DNA of 64,000 nucleotides from JAGHKQ01 sp041920565 (lineage in GTDB: Bacteria > Bacillota > Bacilli > Bacillales > Bacillaceae_G). The notes below the pieces were generated by a model that saw nothing but the letters and a program-made list of their open reading frames with translations, did not search any database and was not told the DNA's origin. The stretch spans positions 35,626 to 99,625 of the forward strand of contig JBHGXS010000001.1 in NCBI GenBank assembly GCA_041920565.1, read 5' to 3'. Numbering within the stretch: the stretch's first letter is position 1; each line of letters starts with the position of its first letter. A program made the translations under genes and the position numbers. Shown one piece after another: positions 34,792-43,093 of this stretch.

Positions 34792-36201
34792 TCAATTTTT
34801 AATATTATGCTTCCTCAACCGATACTGCAGATTTTGTCTGCTTATCCCCAGTACCTTTGCTGTTTGTGAGATGTTTCTGTTATTTGCTTCAAAAACTTGC
34901 TGAATATAATTCTTCTCCATATCTTCCATGGTTTCTTTTAGTGACTTTGGTACATCATCCGTATGCTGCAGCGGTTGGGCTGCTTGTAAGGACTCTGAAT
35001 CTTTTCGAGATAACCTATAAAATCGTGTCGGAAGATGAAACGGCGTAATGATTTCCTTATCTTCTATTAAGTTCATAGCTCCCTCAACCATGTGCTCCAA
35101 CTCTCTTATGTTCCCCGGCCAGTCATGCCTATACAGCAATTCTTTTACCTCTTCATCTATACCTTTTACTTGCAAGCCGAATTGTATATTGTACTTTTCG
35201 ATAAATCGATGAATTAACGGCAGAATATCTTCCTTTCGGTCCCGTAGAGAAGGAAGGAATAAAGTGACAACGCTCAATCTATAGTAGAGGTCTTTTCTTA
35301 GGCGATTATGTGCAATGGCTTCAATCGGATCTTCGTTGATGGTGGCTATGATGCGCACATCAATTTCTTTTTCTTGCGTTTCTCCTACCCTTCGTATCTT
35401 TTTTTCTTGGATGACGCGCAGCAATTTAGCTTGCAGAGCGGGGCTTAATGAGTTGATTTCATCGAGCAGCAACGTTCCGCCGTTTGCTTCTTCAAATAAA
35501 CCCGGCTTGTCGATAGCTCCTGTAAAAGCTCCCTTTTTTGTGCCGAATAAAAGACTTTCCATTAAATTTTCGGGAATTGCGGCACAGTTTTGGGAGATGA
35601 ACGGTTTAGCTGCCCGGCTGCTTTCATTATGAATGCTTTGGGCAAACAATTCTTTCCCTGTTCCTGTCTCTCCGACAATCAGCACGGAAGACGAGGTTCT
35701 GGCCGCTCGTTTTGCTTCTTTAATGACGGAGTGAATGGCTTTGGACTCTCCTATTATATCTTGAAATGTATATCTCGTATTTTGATGGCGAAGTACAGTT
35801 GCTTTAATGCTTTGTCTTAAATGTGTAATATCTTTAGCGATCTCAATAGCCCCTTTAATTTTTCCGTTTTCAATGATAGGGAATGTATCGTTAATGGTCG
35901 TAATTTCTTTTCCTTTATTATTAAAATACGTTTGTTTTATATTTTTTCTTGTTTTTCCAAACTTTAATGCTTCAATCAGGGTGCTGCTTTGATTTTCTTG
36001 AAAAGCGAATACCTCTAAAGGATTTTTATATAATACATCTTTGCTGTCCATAGACTCAATTTCCATCATCTTGCGATTATAAAGGATAGTCTTTCCTTCT
36101 TCATTCACTGCATGAATTCCTACATCAATTTCATTCAGAAGAATTTGATACAGCTTGTTCATTTCAAGCAATGTATAAAAATCTTTTTCTTCCCTGTACA
36201 T
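34792..36201 (-). CDS. rocR: Sigma-54-dependent activator RocR
   Basis: This 469-residue enhancer-binding protein activates arginine and ornithine catabolic genes. An N-terminal PAS sensor (IDVGIHAVNEEGKTILYNRKM) is followed by an AAA+ domain with Walker A GETGTGKE, the sigma-54 contact loop with GAFTGA, Walker B GGTLLLDEI, and a Fis-type HTH at the C-terminus (ISQTAKVLGISRQNLQYRLRKH). It matches B. subtilis RocR in order and length. It is divergent from rocD, with candidate binding sites and a sigma-54 promoter between them. Ornithine or citrulline is the known inducer in B. subtilis. Confidence 0.93.
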   Translation of the reverse strand: MYREEKDFYTLLEMNKLYQILLNEIDVGIHAVNEEGKTILYNRKMMEIESMDSKDVLYKNPLEVFAFQENQSSTLIEALKFGKTRKNIKQTYFNNKGKEITTINDTFPIIENGKIKGAIEIAKDITHLRQSIKATVLRHQNTRYTFQDIIGESKAIHSVIKEAKRAARTSSSVLIVGETGTGKELFAQSIHNESSRAAKPFISQNCAAIPENLMESLLFGTKKGAFTGAIDKPGLFEEANGGTLLLDEINSLSPALQAKLLRVIQEKKIRRVGETQEKEIDVRIIATINEDPIEAIAHNRLRKDLYYRLSVVTLFLPSLRDRKEDILPLIHRFIEKYNIQFGLQVKGIDEEVKELLYRHDWPGNIRELEHMVEGAMNLIEDKEIITPFHLPTRFYRLSRKDSESLQAAQPLQHTDDVPKSLKETMEDMEKNYIQQVFEANNRNISQTAKVLGISRQNLQYRLRKHNIKN

Positions 36202-36263
36202 GTTTGGTCCCCTTTGTTTTGGTAGTACAATTTCATGTTCTATTGTAATTGTATTTTAAGGAA

Positions 36264-36325
36264 GGGGCAAAATTTTTTGGCTTTTTTGCATCATTTTATT
36301 TTAATAAGGCAAATTTTTTTTGCAG
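36264..36325 (+). promoter_or_regulatory. Candidate RocR upstream activating sites
   Basis: Two imperfect palindromic AT-blocks, GGGGCAAAATTTTTTGGC with TTTTTTGCAT following (36264-36291) and GGCAAATTTTTTTTGCAG (36308-36325), lie 50-110 bases upstream of the rocD -24 element. They resemble RocR enhancers in placement and in TTTGCA content; this is inference. Confidence 0.55.
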
Positions 36326-36375
36326 ATAGAAAGAGGTTTACTTTATATACACTGCATTTATGTGAGAAATGCTGT

Positions 36376-36391
36376 TGGCATGGAACTTGCA
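36376..36391 (+). promoter_or_regulatory. Sigma-54 (SigL) promoter of rocD
   Basis: TGGCATGGAACTTGCA has the -24 TGGCA and -12 TTGCA elements at exactly the required spacing and matches the consensus TGGCACGRNNNTTGCW at nearly all fixed positions. It lies about 80 bases upstream of rocD. Confidence 0.9.
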
Positions 36392-36468
36392 TTATTAATA
36401 GCTGGATAGGAATTTAATATTATTTTTCTGAAAAGATAGATATTTTAGATAAAAAAGGAGAGATCGAG

Positions 36469-37674
36469 ATGAATACAACCATTCGTTCCGAAAGAATCAT
36501 TGAAACTACGAATAAATACGGTGCAAATAACTACCATCCGCTTCCGGTTGTTATTTCAGAAGCAGAGGGAATTTGGGTGTACAGCCCTGAGGGAGAGCGT
36601 TATTTAGATATGCTTAGTGCATATTCCGCGGTGAACCAAGGACATAGGCATCCGAAAATTATTCAAGCTTTAAAAGACCAAGCGGACAAAGTAACTTTAA
36701 CTTCACGTGCATTCTATAGCGATCAAATGGCGCCATTTTATGAAAAAGTAGCGGAAGTGACAGGAAAAGAAATGGTGCTCCCGATGAACACAGGAGCTGA
36801 AGCGGTAGAAACTGCTATTAAAGCTGCTAGACGTTGGGCTTATGATGTAAAAGGCGTAGGGGATAATCAAGCGGAGATTATTGCTTGTATCGGAAACTTC
36901 CATGGAAGAACAATGGCAGCGGTCTCACTATCTTCCGAAAAAGAATATCAGCGCGGGTTCGGGCCGTTTCTTCCTGGGATTAAATTAATTCCGTATGGTG
37001 ACCTTGAAGCATTAAAAGCGGCCATTACTCCAAACACGGCAGCATTTTTACTAGAGCCGATTCAAGGGGAAGCAGGTATTGTCATTCCGCGTGAAGGATT
37101 CTTGAAAGAAGCATTTTCAGTTTGCAAGGAAAATAATGTGCTGTTTATTTCTGATGAAATTCAAACCGGTTTAGGACGTACAGGGAAAATGTTCGCTTCT
37201 GATTGGGAAGAAGTGATTCCTGATATGTATATCTTAGGAAAAGCGCTTGGCGGCGGCGTGTTCCCAATCTCTTGTGTGGCGGCAAATAAAGACGTTTTGG
37301 GAGTATTTAATCCTGGGTCTCATGGTTCTACATTTGGAGGTAATCCGCTTGCATGTGCGGTTTCAGTAGCCTCTCTCGAAGTGATTCAAGAAGAAAAGCT
37401 TGTTGAGCGATCTTATGAGCTTGGCAGCTATTTTATAAGCAAATTAAAAGAAATTCAAAACCCCATGATCAAAGAAGTGCGCGGAAAAGGATTGTTTGTA
37501 GGGGTAGAACTGCATGGACCGGCACGTCCATACTGTGAAGCATTAAAAGAAGAAGGATTATTATGCAAGGAAACGCACGACACGGTCATTCGCTTTGCTC
37601 CGCCTTTAATCATCAAAAAAGAAGAATTGGATTGGGCGATTGAAAAAATTTATAAAGTATTTAATCATCAATAA
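36469..37674 (+). CDS. rocD: Ornithine aminotransferase
   Basis: This class III PLP aminotransferase transfers the delta-amino group of ornithine to 2-oxoglutarate, the second step of arginine breakdown. The 401 residues match Bacillus RocD. PLP contacts include NTGAEAVETAIKAARRWAY, ISDEIQTGLGRTG and the lysine of ILGKALGGG. The start follows AAAGGAGAGATCGAG. It is preceded by a sigma-54 promoter and RocR sites, and followed by a terminator before rocE, so the pair is not simply one operon. Confidence 0.95.
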   Translation: MNTTIRSERIIETTNKYGANNYHPLPVVISEAEGIWVYSPEGERYLDMLSAYSAVNQGHRHPKIIQALKDQADKVTLTSRAFYSDQMAPFYEKVAEVTGKEMVLPMNTGAEAVETAIKAARRWAYDVKGVGDNQAEIIACIGNFHGRTMAAVSLSSEKEYQRGFGPFLPGIKLIPYGDLEALKAAITPNTAAFLLEPIQGEAGIVIPREGFLKEAFSVCKENNVLFISDEIQTGLGRTGKMFASDWEEVIPDMYILGKALGGGVFPISCVAANKDVLGVFNPGSHGSTFGGNPLACAVSVASLEVIQEEKLVERSYELGSYFISKLKEIQNPMIKEVRGKGLFVGVELHGPARPYCEALKEEGLLCKETHDTVIRFAPPLIIKKEELDWAIEKIYKVFNHQ

Positions 37675-37770
37675 TTCCTGTATGACGAGGTGTGAACAAT
37701 GGTAGGAATACGCAGAATGGCAGAAGCTGCTCGTTTCCGAGGTTGGGTATAAAAGATTTCGTGATAAGCG

Positions 37771-37804
37771 AGGGGAAGGGAACAATCCACTTCCTCTTGT
37801 TTTT
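37771..37804 (+). terminator. Hairpin between rocD and rocE
   Basis: AGGGGAAG pairs with CTTCCTCT (one G-U) around an 11-base loop, followed by TGTTTTT. It may partly separate rocD and rocE transcription. Confidence 0.65.
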
Positions 37805-37841
37805 AAAAGGGATAAAAAGATGTTTATATTTCTGAAAGTTT

Positions 37842-37872
37842 TTGCAAGTCTAAAATTTAAAGCGCTTACAAT
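37842..37872 (+). promoter_or_regulatory. rocE promoter with candidate cre site
   Basis: TTGCAA (37842-37847) and TACAAT (37867-37872), 19 bases apart, form a modest sigma-A promoter. TTAAAGCGCTTACA (37857-37870) overlaps the -10 and has the AAGCGCTT core of a CcpA cre site, which would allow carbon catabolite repression of the permease. Confidence 0.5.
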
Positions 37873-37902
37873 GTTGTGGTAGGGAAATGAAGGAGGATTT
37901 TC

Positions 37903-39324
37903 ATGATTGATCAAAATCAGGGGTTAAAACGAGAGTTGAAAAGCCGTCATTTGTTTATGATTGCGCTTGGAGGAGTAATCGGTACGGGGCTTTTTATGAG
38001 TTCGGGTTATACCATTCATGAAGCAGGGCCGGGAGGAGCGCTTACGGCGTATCTTGTAGGAGGCTTTGTTATGTATTTAACTATGCTATGTTTAGGGGAA
38101 TTAGCTGTGGCTATGCCAGATGCGGGATCGTATCAAATGTATGCAACAAAATTTATCAGTCCTTCAGCAGGATATGTGGTAGGTTGGATGTCCTGGCTGA
38201 ACTGGTCCGTTACGATAGGACTAGAGTTAATAACGGTAAGCATTTTAATGAAGCGATGGTTCCCGGATGTACCATCTTGGATTTGGTGTGTGGTGTTTGG
38301 AATCATTCTTTTTTCAATTAATATCTTATCTACAAAAAGCTTTGCAGAAGTTGAATTTTGGTTTGCCAGCATAAAAGTGTTCACCATCATTGCATTTATT
38401 CTGTTAGGCGGAGCAGCAATGTTCGGATTATTGGATATGAAAGGAAACGAAGCAGCGCCGATGTTCTCAAATTTTACGGACAATGGCGGATTGTTTCCAA
38501 ATGGACTGGCGGCCATCTTAATTACAATGATCGGTGTTAACTTCTCATTTCAAGGAACAGAGCTGGTCGGCATTGCGGCAGGAGAGAGTGAAAATCCGGA
38601 AAAATCTATTCCGAAAGCTATCAACAATACCGTTTGGCGCATATTGGTCTTTTTTGTTCTTGCTATTTTTGTTCTTGCAGGGATGTTCCCTTGGAAAGAA
38701 GCAGGATTAGTAGAGAGTCCATTTGTTGTAGTATTTGATAAGATCGGAATTCCGTATGCTGCGGATATTGTCAACTTTGTTATTATTACGGCAGTGTTAT
38801 CTGTAGCAAACTCCGGTTTATATGCTACATCTCGTATGCTTTGGTCGATGTCTCGGCAAGGTATGATCAGCCCGGTTTTCAGCAAGCTGTCAAAAAGAGG
38901 AGTTCCGGTTTATGCGGTAATCGCCAGTATGATTGTCGGCTGTCTTTCTCTATTATGCGGAATTTATGCAGAAGATACAGTGTATTTATGGCTTCTTTCT
39001 ATTGCAGGATTTGGTGCAGTGTTCGTTTGGGCGACCATTGCTTTATCTAACTTCCTTGCGAGAAGAGCGTATATTAAGCAAGGTGGAAGAGTGGAAGATT
39101 TAAAGTTTAAAACACCTTTGTATCCAATTGTGCCGCTTCTTGCATTAGCTCTGAATACCATTGTTATCATTAGTCTTGCGTTTATTCCGGATCAGCGGAT
39201 AGCTTTATATTGCGGTATTCCATTCATGATTGTTTGCTTGCTGTATTATCATCTCGGGGGAGTGAAGCAAAAAATGGAAAAGGCAAATAGTACGGAAGTA
39301 TCGGATACGAAAGAAGTGGGTTGA
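37903..39324 (+). CDS. rocE: Amino acid permease, RocE-type
   Basis: This is a 473-residue, twelve-helix permease of the AAT family (LKRELKSRHLFMIALGGVIGTGLFMSSG at the N-terminus, GTELVGIAAGESENPEKSIPKA in helix 6 region). It probably imports arginine or ornithine, as RocE does in B. subtilis. The start has a strong GAAGGAGGATTTTC. It follows rocD, as in the B. subtilis rocDEF operon, but with its own promoter, and no arginase gene (rocF) follows. The symbol rests on context as much as sequence. Confidence 0.82.
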   Translation: MIDQNQGLKRELKSRHLFMIALGGVIGTGLFMSSGYTIHEAGPGGALTAYLVGGFVMYLTMLCLGELAVAMPDAGSYQMYATKFISPSAGYVVGWMSWLNWSVTIGLELITVSILMKRWFPDVPSWIWCVVFGIILFSINILSTKSFAEVEFWFASIKVFTIIAFILLGGAAMFGLLDMKGNEAAPMFSNFTDNGGLFPNGLAAILITMIGVNFSFQGTELVGIAAGESENPEKSIPKAINNTVWRILVFFVLAIFVLAGMFPWKEAGLVESPFVVVFDKIGIPYAADIVNFVIITAVLSVANSGLYATSRMLWSMSRQGMISPVFSKLSKRGVPVYAVIASMIVGCLSLLCGIYAEDTVYLWLLSIAGFGAVFVWATIALSNFLARRAYIKQGGRVEDLKFKTPLYPIVPLLALALNTIVIISLAFIPDQRIALYCGIPFMIVCLLYYHLGGVKQKMEKANSTEVSDTKEVG

Positions 39325-39335
39325 TTTTAACGCAG

Positions 39336-39365
39336 AAAGGCGAAGATTTAATTCTTCGTCTTTTT
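39336..39365 (+). terminator. rocE terminator
   Basis: AAGGCGAAGA pairs with TCTTCGTCTT (one G-U) around a short loop, followed by TTTTT. Confidence 0.8.
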
Positions 39366-39444
39366 ATGTTTTTCTTTTAATAGCATCTTTTGTATCGTAT
39401 ACAATGAATATGCGTCTAGATTTTTAAGTAAGAAGGTGGAATAT

Positions 39445-40377
39445 TTGCAGTTTCAAAACATCCTTATAACGGGCCGGATTTATAAAGAGATCCAAAATAT
39501 AATTGAGAGCAAAAAGGTCAAGAAAACCTTTCGTTTTCTGTCTGAAGCAACAGTCTCTCCAGCGGACTTCCATTGGGCTGATGTGTATGTAAGCTTTCGT
39601 CCGACAGCGAATTTTGAATTTGGAAATGTAAAGTGGGTCCATTCTCTTGGAGCGGGAGTAGATAGTTTTCTATTGGATAGACAATGGAAAAAAGACGTGC
39701 TGCTTACTCGCACTATTTGTTCATTCGGAAGAAAAATCAGCGAATATTGCCTAAGCTACATGTTACGGGATTTGCAGCTCCACAATCTTTTTCAGAGACA
39801 CCAGACTCAAAAGCAGTGGAAACCGGCAGAGCCGAAAGAGCTTAGCTCGCAAAAAGTTGTAATATACGGCACAGGAGAAATCGGGCAAGAAATCGCAAGA
39901 GCACTATCATTCTTTAGGGCAAGTCCTTTAGGAGTGTCTCTCAGCGGAAGCGCCAAGCCGTACTTTCAAAAGGTTGTCTCTGCTTTTGAAGCAGGAGCAC
40001 TGTTAGAGGATGCAGATTGGATTATCTCTACTCTTCCGCTTACGAAGGAAACAGATAGCCTATTTAACAGCGATTTCTTTCAAACGTTAAACGGAGCTTC
40101 TTTTATAAACGTAGGCAGAGGGGCAACAGTAGATGAGAAAGCGTTGCTGGAGGCATTACAGAAAGGGAATCTCTGTCAAGCTGTGCTCGATGTTTTTTCT
40201 GAAGAACCATTACCTGACGCATCACCTTTATGGGAGCATCCAAATGTTATCATTACACCGCATATCTCTGCCATTACCTCTCCAGAAGAAGCGGTGGAAT
40301 GTTTCTTGGAAACTCTTGCGAACATTGAAGCAGGAAATGCTCTTTCTAATCGGGTAAGTATTGAAAAAAGGTACTGA
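39445..40377 (+). CDS. D-isomer-specific 2-hydroxyacid dehydrogenase family protein
   Basis: This is a 310-residue NAD(P)-dependent 2-ketoacid reductase. The start is best placed at TTG 39445 (MQFQNILITGRIYKEI) because AAGAAGGTGG at 39431-39439 lies five bases before it; a GTG at 39436 would overlap that site. The Rossmann motif VVIYGTGEIGQEIARAL, NVGRGATVDEKAL, the catalytic Glu in FSEEPLP and the His in ITPHISAI are present. The catalytic Arg position reads STLPLTKET, as in the YgcC/GhrA-like branch. Substrate unknown. Confidence 0.85.
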   Translation: MQFQNILITGRIYKEIQNIIESKKVKKTFRFLSEATVSPADFHWADVYVSFRPTANFEFGNVKWVHSLGAGVDSFLLDRQWKKDVLLTRTICSFGRKISEYCLSYMLRDLQLHNLFQRHQTQKQWKPAEPKELSSQKVVIYGTGEIGQEIARALSFFRASPLGVSLSGSAKPYFQKVVSAFEAGALLEDADWIISTLPLTKETDSLFNSDFFQTLNGASFINVGRGATVDEKALLEALQKGNLCQAVLDVFSEEPLPDASPLWEHPNVIITPHISAITSPEEAVECFLETLANIEAGNALSNRVSIEKRY

Positions 40378-40570
40378 AAAAGAATGTAAGCGCTGTTATA
40401 ATTTGATTTTATTATTTCATTAGTACAGTGTTTAAATCTCTTGTAATGACAAGGGTTTATCTGTGTAAATTTTACAATAAATTTATGGGAAATATATTGC
40501 AACAGCCGGGAAGTTGCTGTACATTTTATTCTTAGAATGCAATGAGAATAAATTGTGAGAGGGTAATAAA

Positions 40571-41227
40571 ATGGCTGTTATTAATGTATTCATTTTTATT
40601 GGGATTATTGCGGCAGGAATTTCGGGTGCATTAGTTGGAATTAAAAAACAGTTGGACTTATTTGGGATTGTTTGTTTAGCGGTAGCTACAGCGTTGGGTG
40701 GCGGAATTGTTCGGGATTTATTGATTGGGAATGTTCCTCCAGGTGCGTTCAAGGACCCTTCGTATTTTATCGCCAGTGTAATAGCAGCCTTATTCACTTG
40801 GATTTTTTATCATAAAACAGACAAATTGAAAAACATCATTATGGTGTCCGACGCCATCGGTCTTGGTGTTTTTACGGCAATCGGTGCCAATACAGCTCTT
40901 ACTCATGATATGGGGGAACCTTTTATCGTGGTTTCTATGGGTCTTATTACTGGAATTGGCGGAGGGGTGCTGCGGGATATCTTTTCAAAAGAAATTCCAT
41001 TTGTGTTTCGTAAAGAGATTTATGCAATTGCCTCTATTCTAGGATCCATCAGTCTTTATATGACTTATGATCAAGTTCCGTATATCATTTCTTTGTACAT
41101 TTGTCTCGTTGTTACGTTTGTCGTTCGGGTAGTATCGGTTATTTTTAACTTTAACTTCCCTGTATTTAAAACGAAAATGGGAGCTGCAACTGAAAAGTTG
41201 TCCAATAATATAAAGGATCCTGCCTAA
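40571..41227 (+). CDS. TRIC-type (UPF0126) cation channel family membrane protein
   Basis: This 218-residue protein has two repeated three-helix modules, each with a glycine-rich kink: ATALGGGIVRDLLIG and ITGIGGGVLRDIFSKE, the hallmark of prokaryotic trimeric intracellular cation channels (UPF0126, B. subtilis YvgT). It probably conducts K+ or Na+. The start follows GAGAGGGTAATAAA. Upstream, TGTAAGCGCTGTTA at 40386-40399 resembles a cre site. It ends in a terminator overlapping its stop. Confidence 0.87.
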   Translation: MAVINVFIFIGIIAAGISGALVGIKKQLDLFGIVCLAVATALGGGIVRDLLIGNVPPGAFKDPSYFIASVIAALFTWIFYHKTDKLKNIIMVSDAIGLGVFTAIGANTALTHDMGEPFIVVSMGLITGIGGGVLRDIFSKEIPFVFRKEIYAIASILGSISLYMTYDQVPYIISLYICLVVTFVVRVVSVIFNFNFPVFKTKMGAATEKLSNNIKDPA

Positions 41228-41245
41228 AAATGGGCAGGATTTTTT
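41217..41245 (+). terminator. TRIC-family gene terminator
   Basis: ATCCTGCC pairs with GGCAGGAT around TAAAAATG, followed by TTTTTT. Confidence 0.87.
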
Positions 41246-41335
41246 GATTTTCGTGTTTTTTCTCTTTTTCGTAACCGTTTTCAATTGTTGTTCAGTATAA
41301 ATATCCTGAAAATCCGAAAATTTATAAAAAATATA

Positions 41336-41364
41336 TTGTAAATAATAAGAAAACAGACTATAAT
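41336..41364 (+). promoter_or_regulatory. Promoter of the glutamine synthetase gene
   Basis: TTGTAA (41336-41341) and TATAAT (41359-41364) are 17 bases apart. The sequence TGTAAATAATAAG...ACAG overlaps it but does not fit the full TGTNAN7TNACA GlnR/TnrA box. Confidence 0.75.
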
Positions 41365-41409
41365 AAACTTATGTTAGAAAATATGACACGGAATGAGAGG
41401 TTTTGTAAC

Positions 41410-42774
41410 ATGAGTCAAACAGTTGTTTCTGAAGTGAAAAATGAGAAGATTACACTTGCTGAGATTAAAGAGATTATCAAAGAAAAAAGCGTTGAATTGC
41501 TTCATTTACAATTTGTTGATATCGAAGGAATTTTGAAGCACGTAACAGTGACTGCTGAGCAATTGGATGATGTTGTAGAAGGAAAAATGATGTTTGACGG
41601 TTCTTCTATTAAAGGATTTTCTCCTATTAACAAATCTGATTTGTATCTTCTTCCTGACTTAAACACATTTGCAGTGCTTCCTTGGACGGTAGAAGAAGGA
41701 TACTCGGAAGCTCGCTTCCTTTGCAGTGTTACAAACCCGGATGGAACATTATACGAAGGCGATACTCGCAACGTATTAAAGAAAACAATGGAAAGAGCAG
41801 CGGCGAAAGGATACACAATCTCTGTTGGTCCTGAGCTAGAGTTCTTCCTTTTTAAAGCCGATGAGAACGGAAACCCAACGACCGAATTACAAGATAACGG
41901 CGGCTATTTCGAGCCATCTCCAAAAGATCTTGGCGAGAGAGTGCGTTTAGAAATTTATCGTGCGTTAAAAGCGATGGGTTTTACAATTGAAGCTTCTCAC
42001 CATGAGGTGGCAGAAGGTCAGCATGAAATCAACTTTAAATATGCAGATGCGCTTGGTGCTGCGGACAACTCTACAACTTACAAGTGGGTTGTTAAAACGA
42101 TTGCGAGCAAATATGGCTTACATGCGACGTTTATGCCAAAGCCGGTATTCGGTATTAATGGCTCAGGTATGCATGTAAATATGTCCTTCTTCAAAGATGG
42201 TGAAAATGCATTCTTTGATGAAAATGCTCCATTGCAGCTTTCAGAAACAGCTTATCAATTTATCGCAGGCTTAATGGAACACATTAAGAGTTTTGCGGCT
42301 GTAACAAACCCGTTAGTAAACTCTTACAAGCGTTTAGTGCCAGGATATGAAGCTCCTTGTTATATTGCTTGGTCTGCTTCCAACCGTTCTGCATTAATTC
42401 GTATTCCTGCAAAACGCGGTTTAGCAACTCGTGTAGAACTTCGTTGTCCGGATCCGTCCGCAAATCCTTACTTGGCATTTGCAGTGATTGCAGCTGCGGG
42501 TCTAGATGGAATTGAAAAAGGTTTAGTTGCCCCTGCGCCAATTAACGAAGATATTTTCCATATGTCTGAAGCTGAACGTAAAAGTCTTGGCATTGAAAAC
42601 CTTCCCGGCAGCTTAGAAGCAGCTGTAGAAGCGTTAGAAACTGGAACGATCGGCCGTGAAACATTAGGAGATCATGTATTCGGCGAGTATGTAGCGATGA
42701 AAAAAGCAGAATGGGACAGCTACAGAACAGCTGTACACACTTGGGAATTAGTTAACTACCAATCTAAGTTCTAA
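41410..42774 (+). CDS. Type I glutamine synthetase, solitary paralogue
   Basis: This enzyme makes glutamine from glutamate, ammonia and ATP. The start at 41410 (MSQTVVSEVKNEKITL) has GAGAGG nine bases upstream, giving 454 residues. Active-site motifs are standard: MMFDGSSIKGF, VGPELEFFLF, SHHEVAEGQHEINF, PVFGINGSGMHVN, NPLVNSYKRLVPGYEAPCY, and RVELRCPDPSANPY. Unlike canonical Bacillus glnA it has no glnR upstream. The position of B. subtilis Arg62, needed for feedback inhibition by glutamine, reads Pro72 (GFSPI in place of GFVRI). It is probably a second, differently regulated synthetase. Confidence 0.9.
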   Translation: MSQTVVSEVKNEKITLAEIKEIIKEKSVELLHLQFVDIEGILKHVTVTAEQLDDVVEGKMMFDGSSIKGFSPINKSDLYLLPDLNTFAVLPWTVEEGYSEARFLCSVTNPDGTLYEGDTRNVLKKTMERAAAKGYTISVGPELEFFLFKADENGNPTTELQDNGGYFEPSPKDLGERVRLEIYRALKAMGFTIEASHHEVAEGQHEINFKYADALGAADNSTTYKWVVKTIASKYGLHATFMPKPVFGINGSGMHVNMSFFKDGENAFFDENAPLQLSETAYQFIAGLMEHIKSFAAVTNPLVNSYKRLVPGYEAPCYIAWSASNRSALIRIPAKRGLATRVELRCPDPSANPYLAFAVIAAAGLDGIEKGLVAPAPINEDIFHMSEAERKSLGIENLPGSLEAAVEALETGTIGRETLGDHVFGEYVAMKKAEWDSYRTAVHTWELVNYQSKF

Positions 42775-42780
42775 TAAAGC

Positions 42781-42814
42781 AAAGCCTTAATCTCAATGGG
42801 ATTAAGGCTTTTTT
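42781..42814 (+). terminator. Glutamine synthetase terminator
   Basis: AAAGCCTTAATC pairs with GATTAAGGCTTT, followed by TTTT. Confidence 0.9.
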
Positions 42815-42890
42815 GTTTAAGGATTAAGAATTATAAATTTTTCTCCTGTCGCAGTGAACCGCGAGATGCATGGAAACGAATAATCTTGTA

Positions 42891-42961
42891 TTTGGTGCAA
42901 TTCCATGCTGATTTAGTGCAATGATGTGAATTTTGTACAACTAAATCTCGTTTTCGTGCAA
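42891..42961. repeat. GTGCAA periodic intergenic repeat, copy D
   Basis: GGTGCAATT (42894), AGTGCAATG (42915), TGTACAAC (42934) and CGTGCAATT (42955) are 21, 19 and 21 bp apart. The spacers ATGATGTGAATTT and CCATGCTGATTT match the two alternating spacers of copy A. No terminator follows this copy. Confidence 0.8.
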
Positions 42962-43093
42962 TTCGACTGGACGATTCCTCAAAATTTGTAAATTTAAAAA
43001 GGATTGACTCTTCTTATCAGAGAATAAACTGGATTCCCTTGTAAAACAATAAAGGATATGAAAATATTTCCTATCCTGTAGGGGGGGATTCAC

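Noticed and set aside
35305..35325. GTGCAATGGCTTC inside rocR as a further copy of the GTGCAA repeat
   Set aside because: It is a single word within conserved coding sequence and has no partner at 20-21 bp.
41342..41400. GlnR/TnrA operator upstream of the glutamine synthetase
   Set aside because: TGTAA is present but the second half-site TNACA is not at the N7 spacing; the match is too weak to call.
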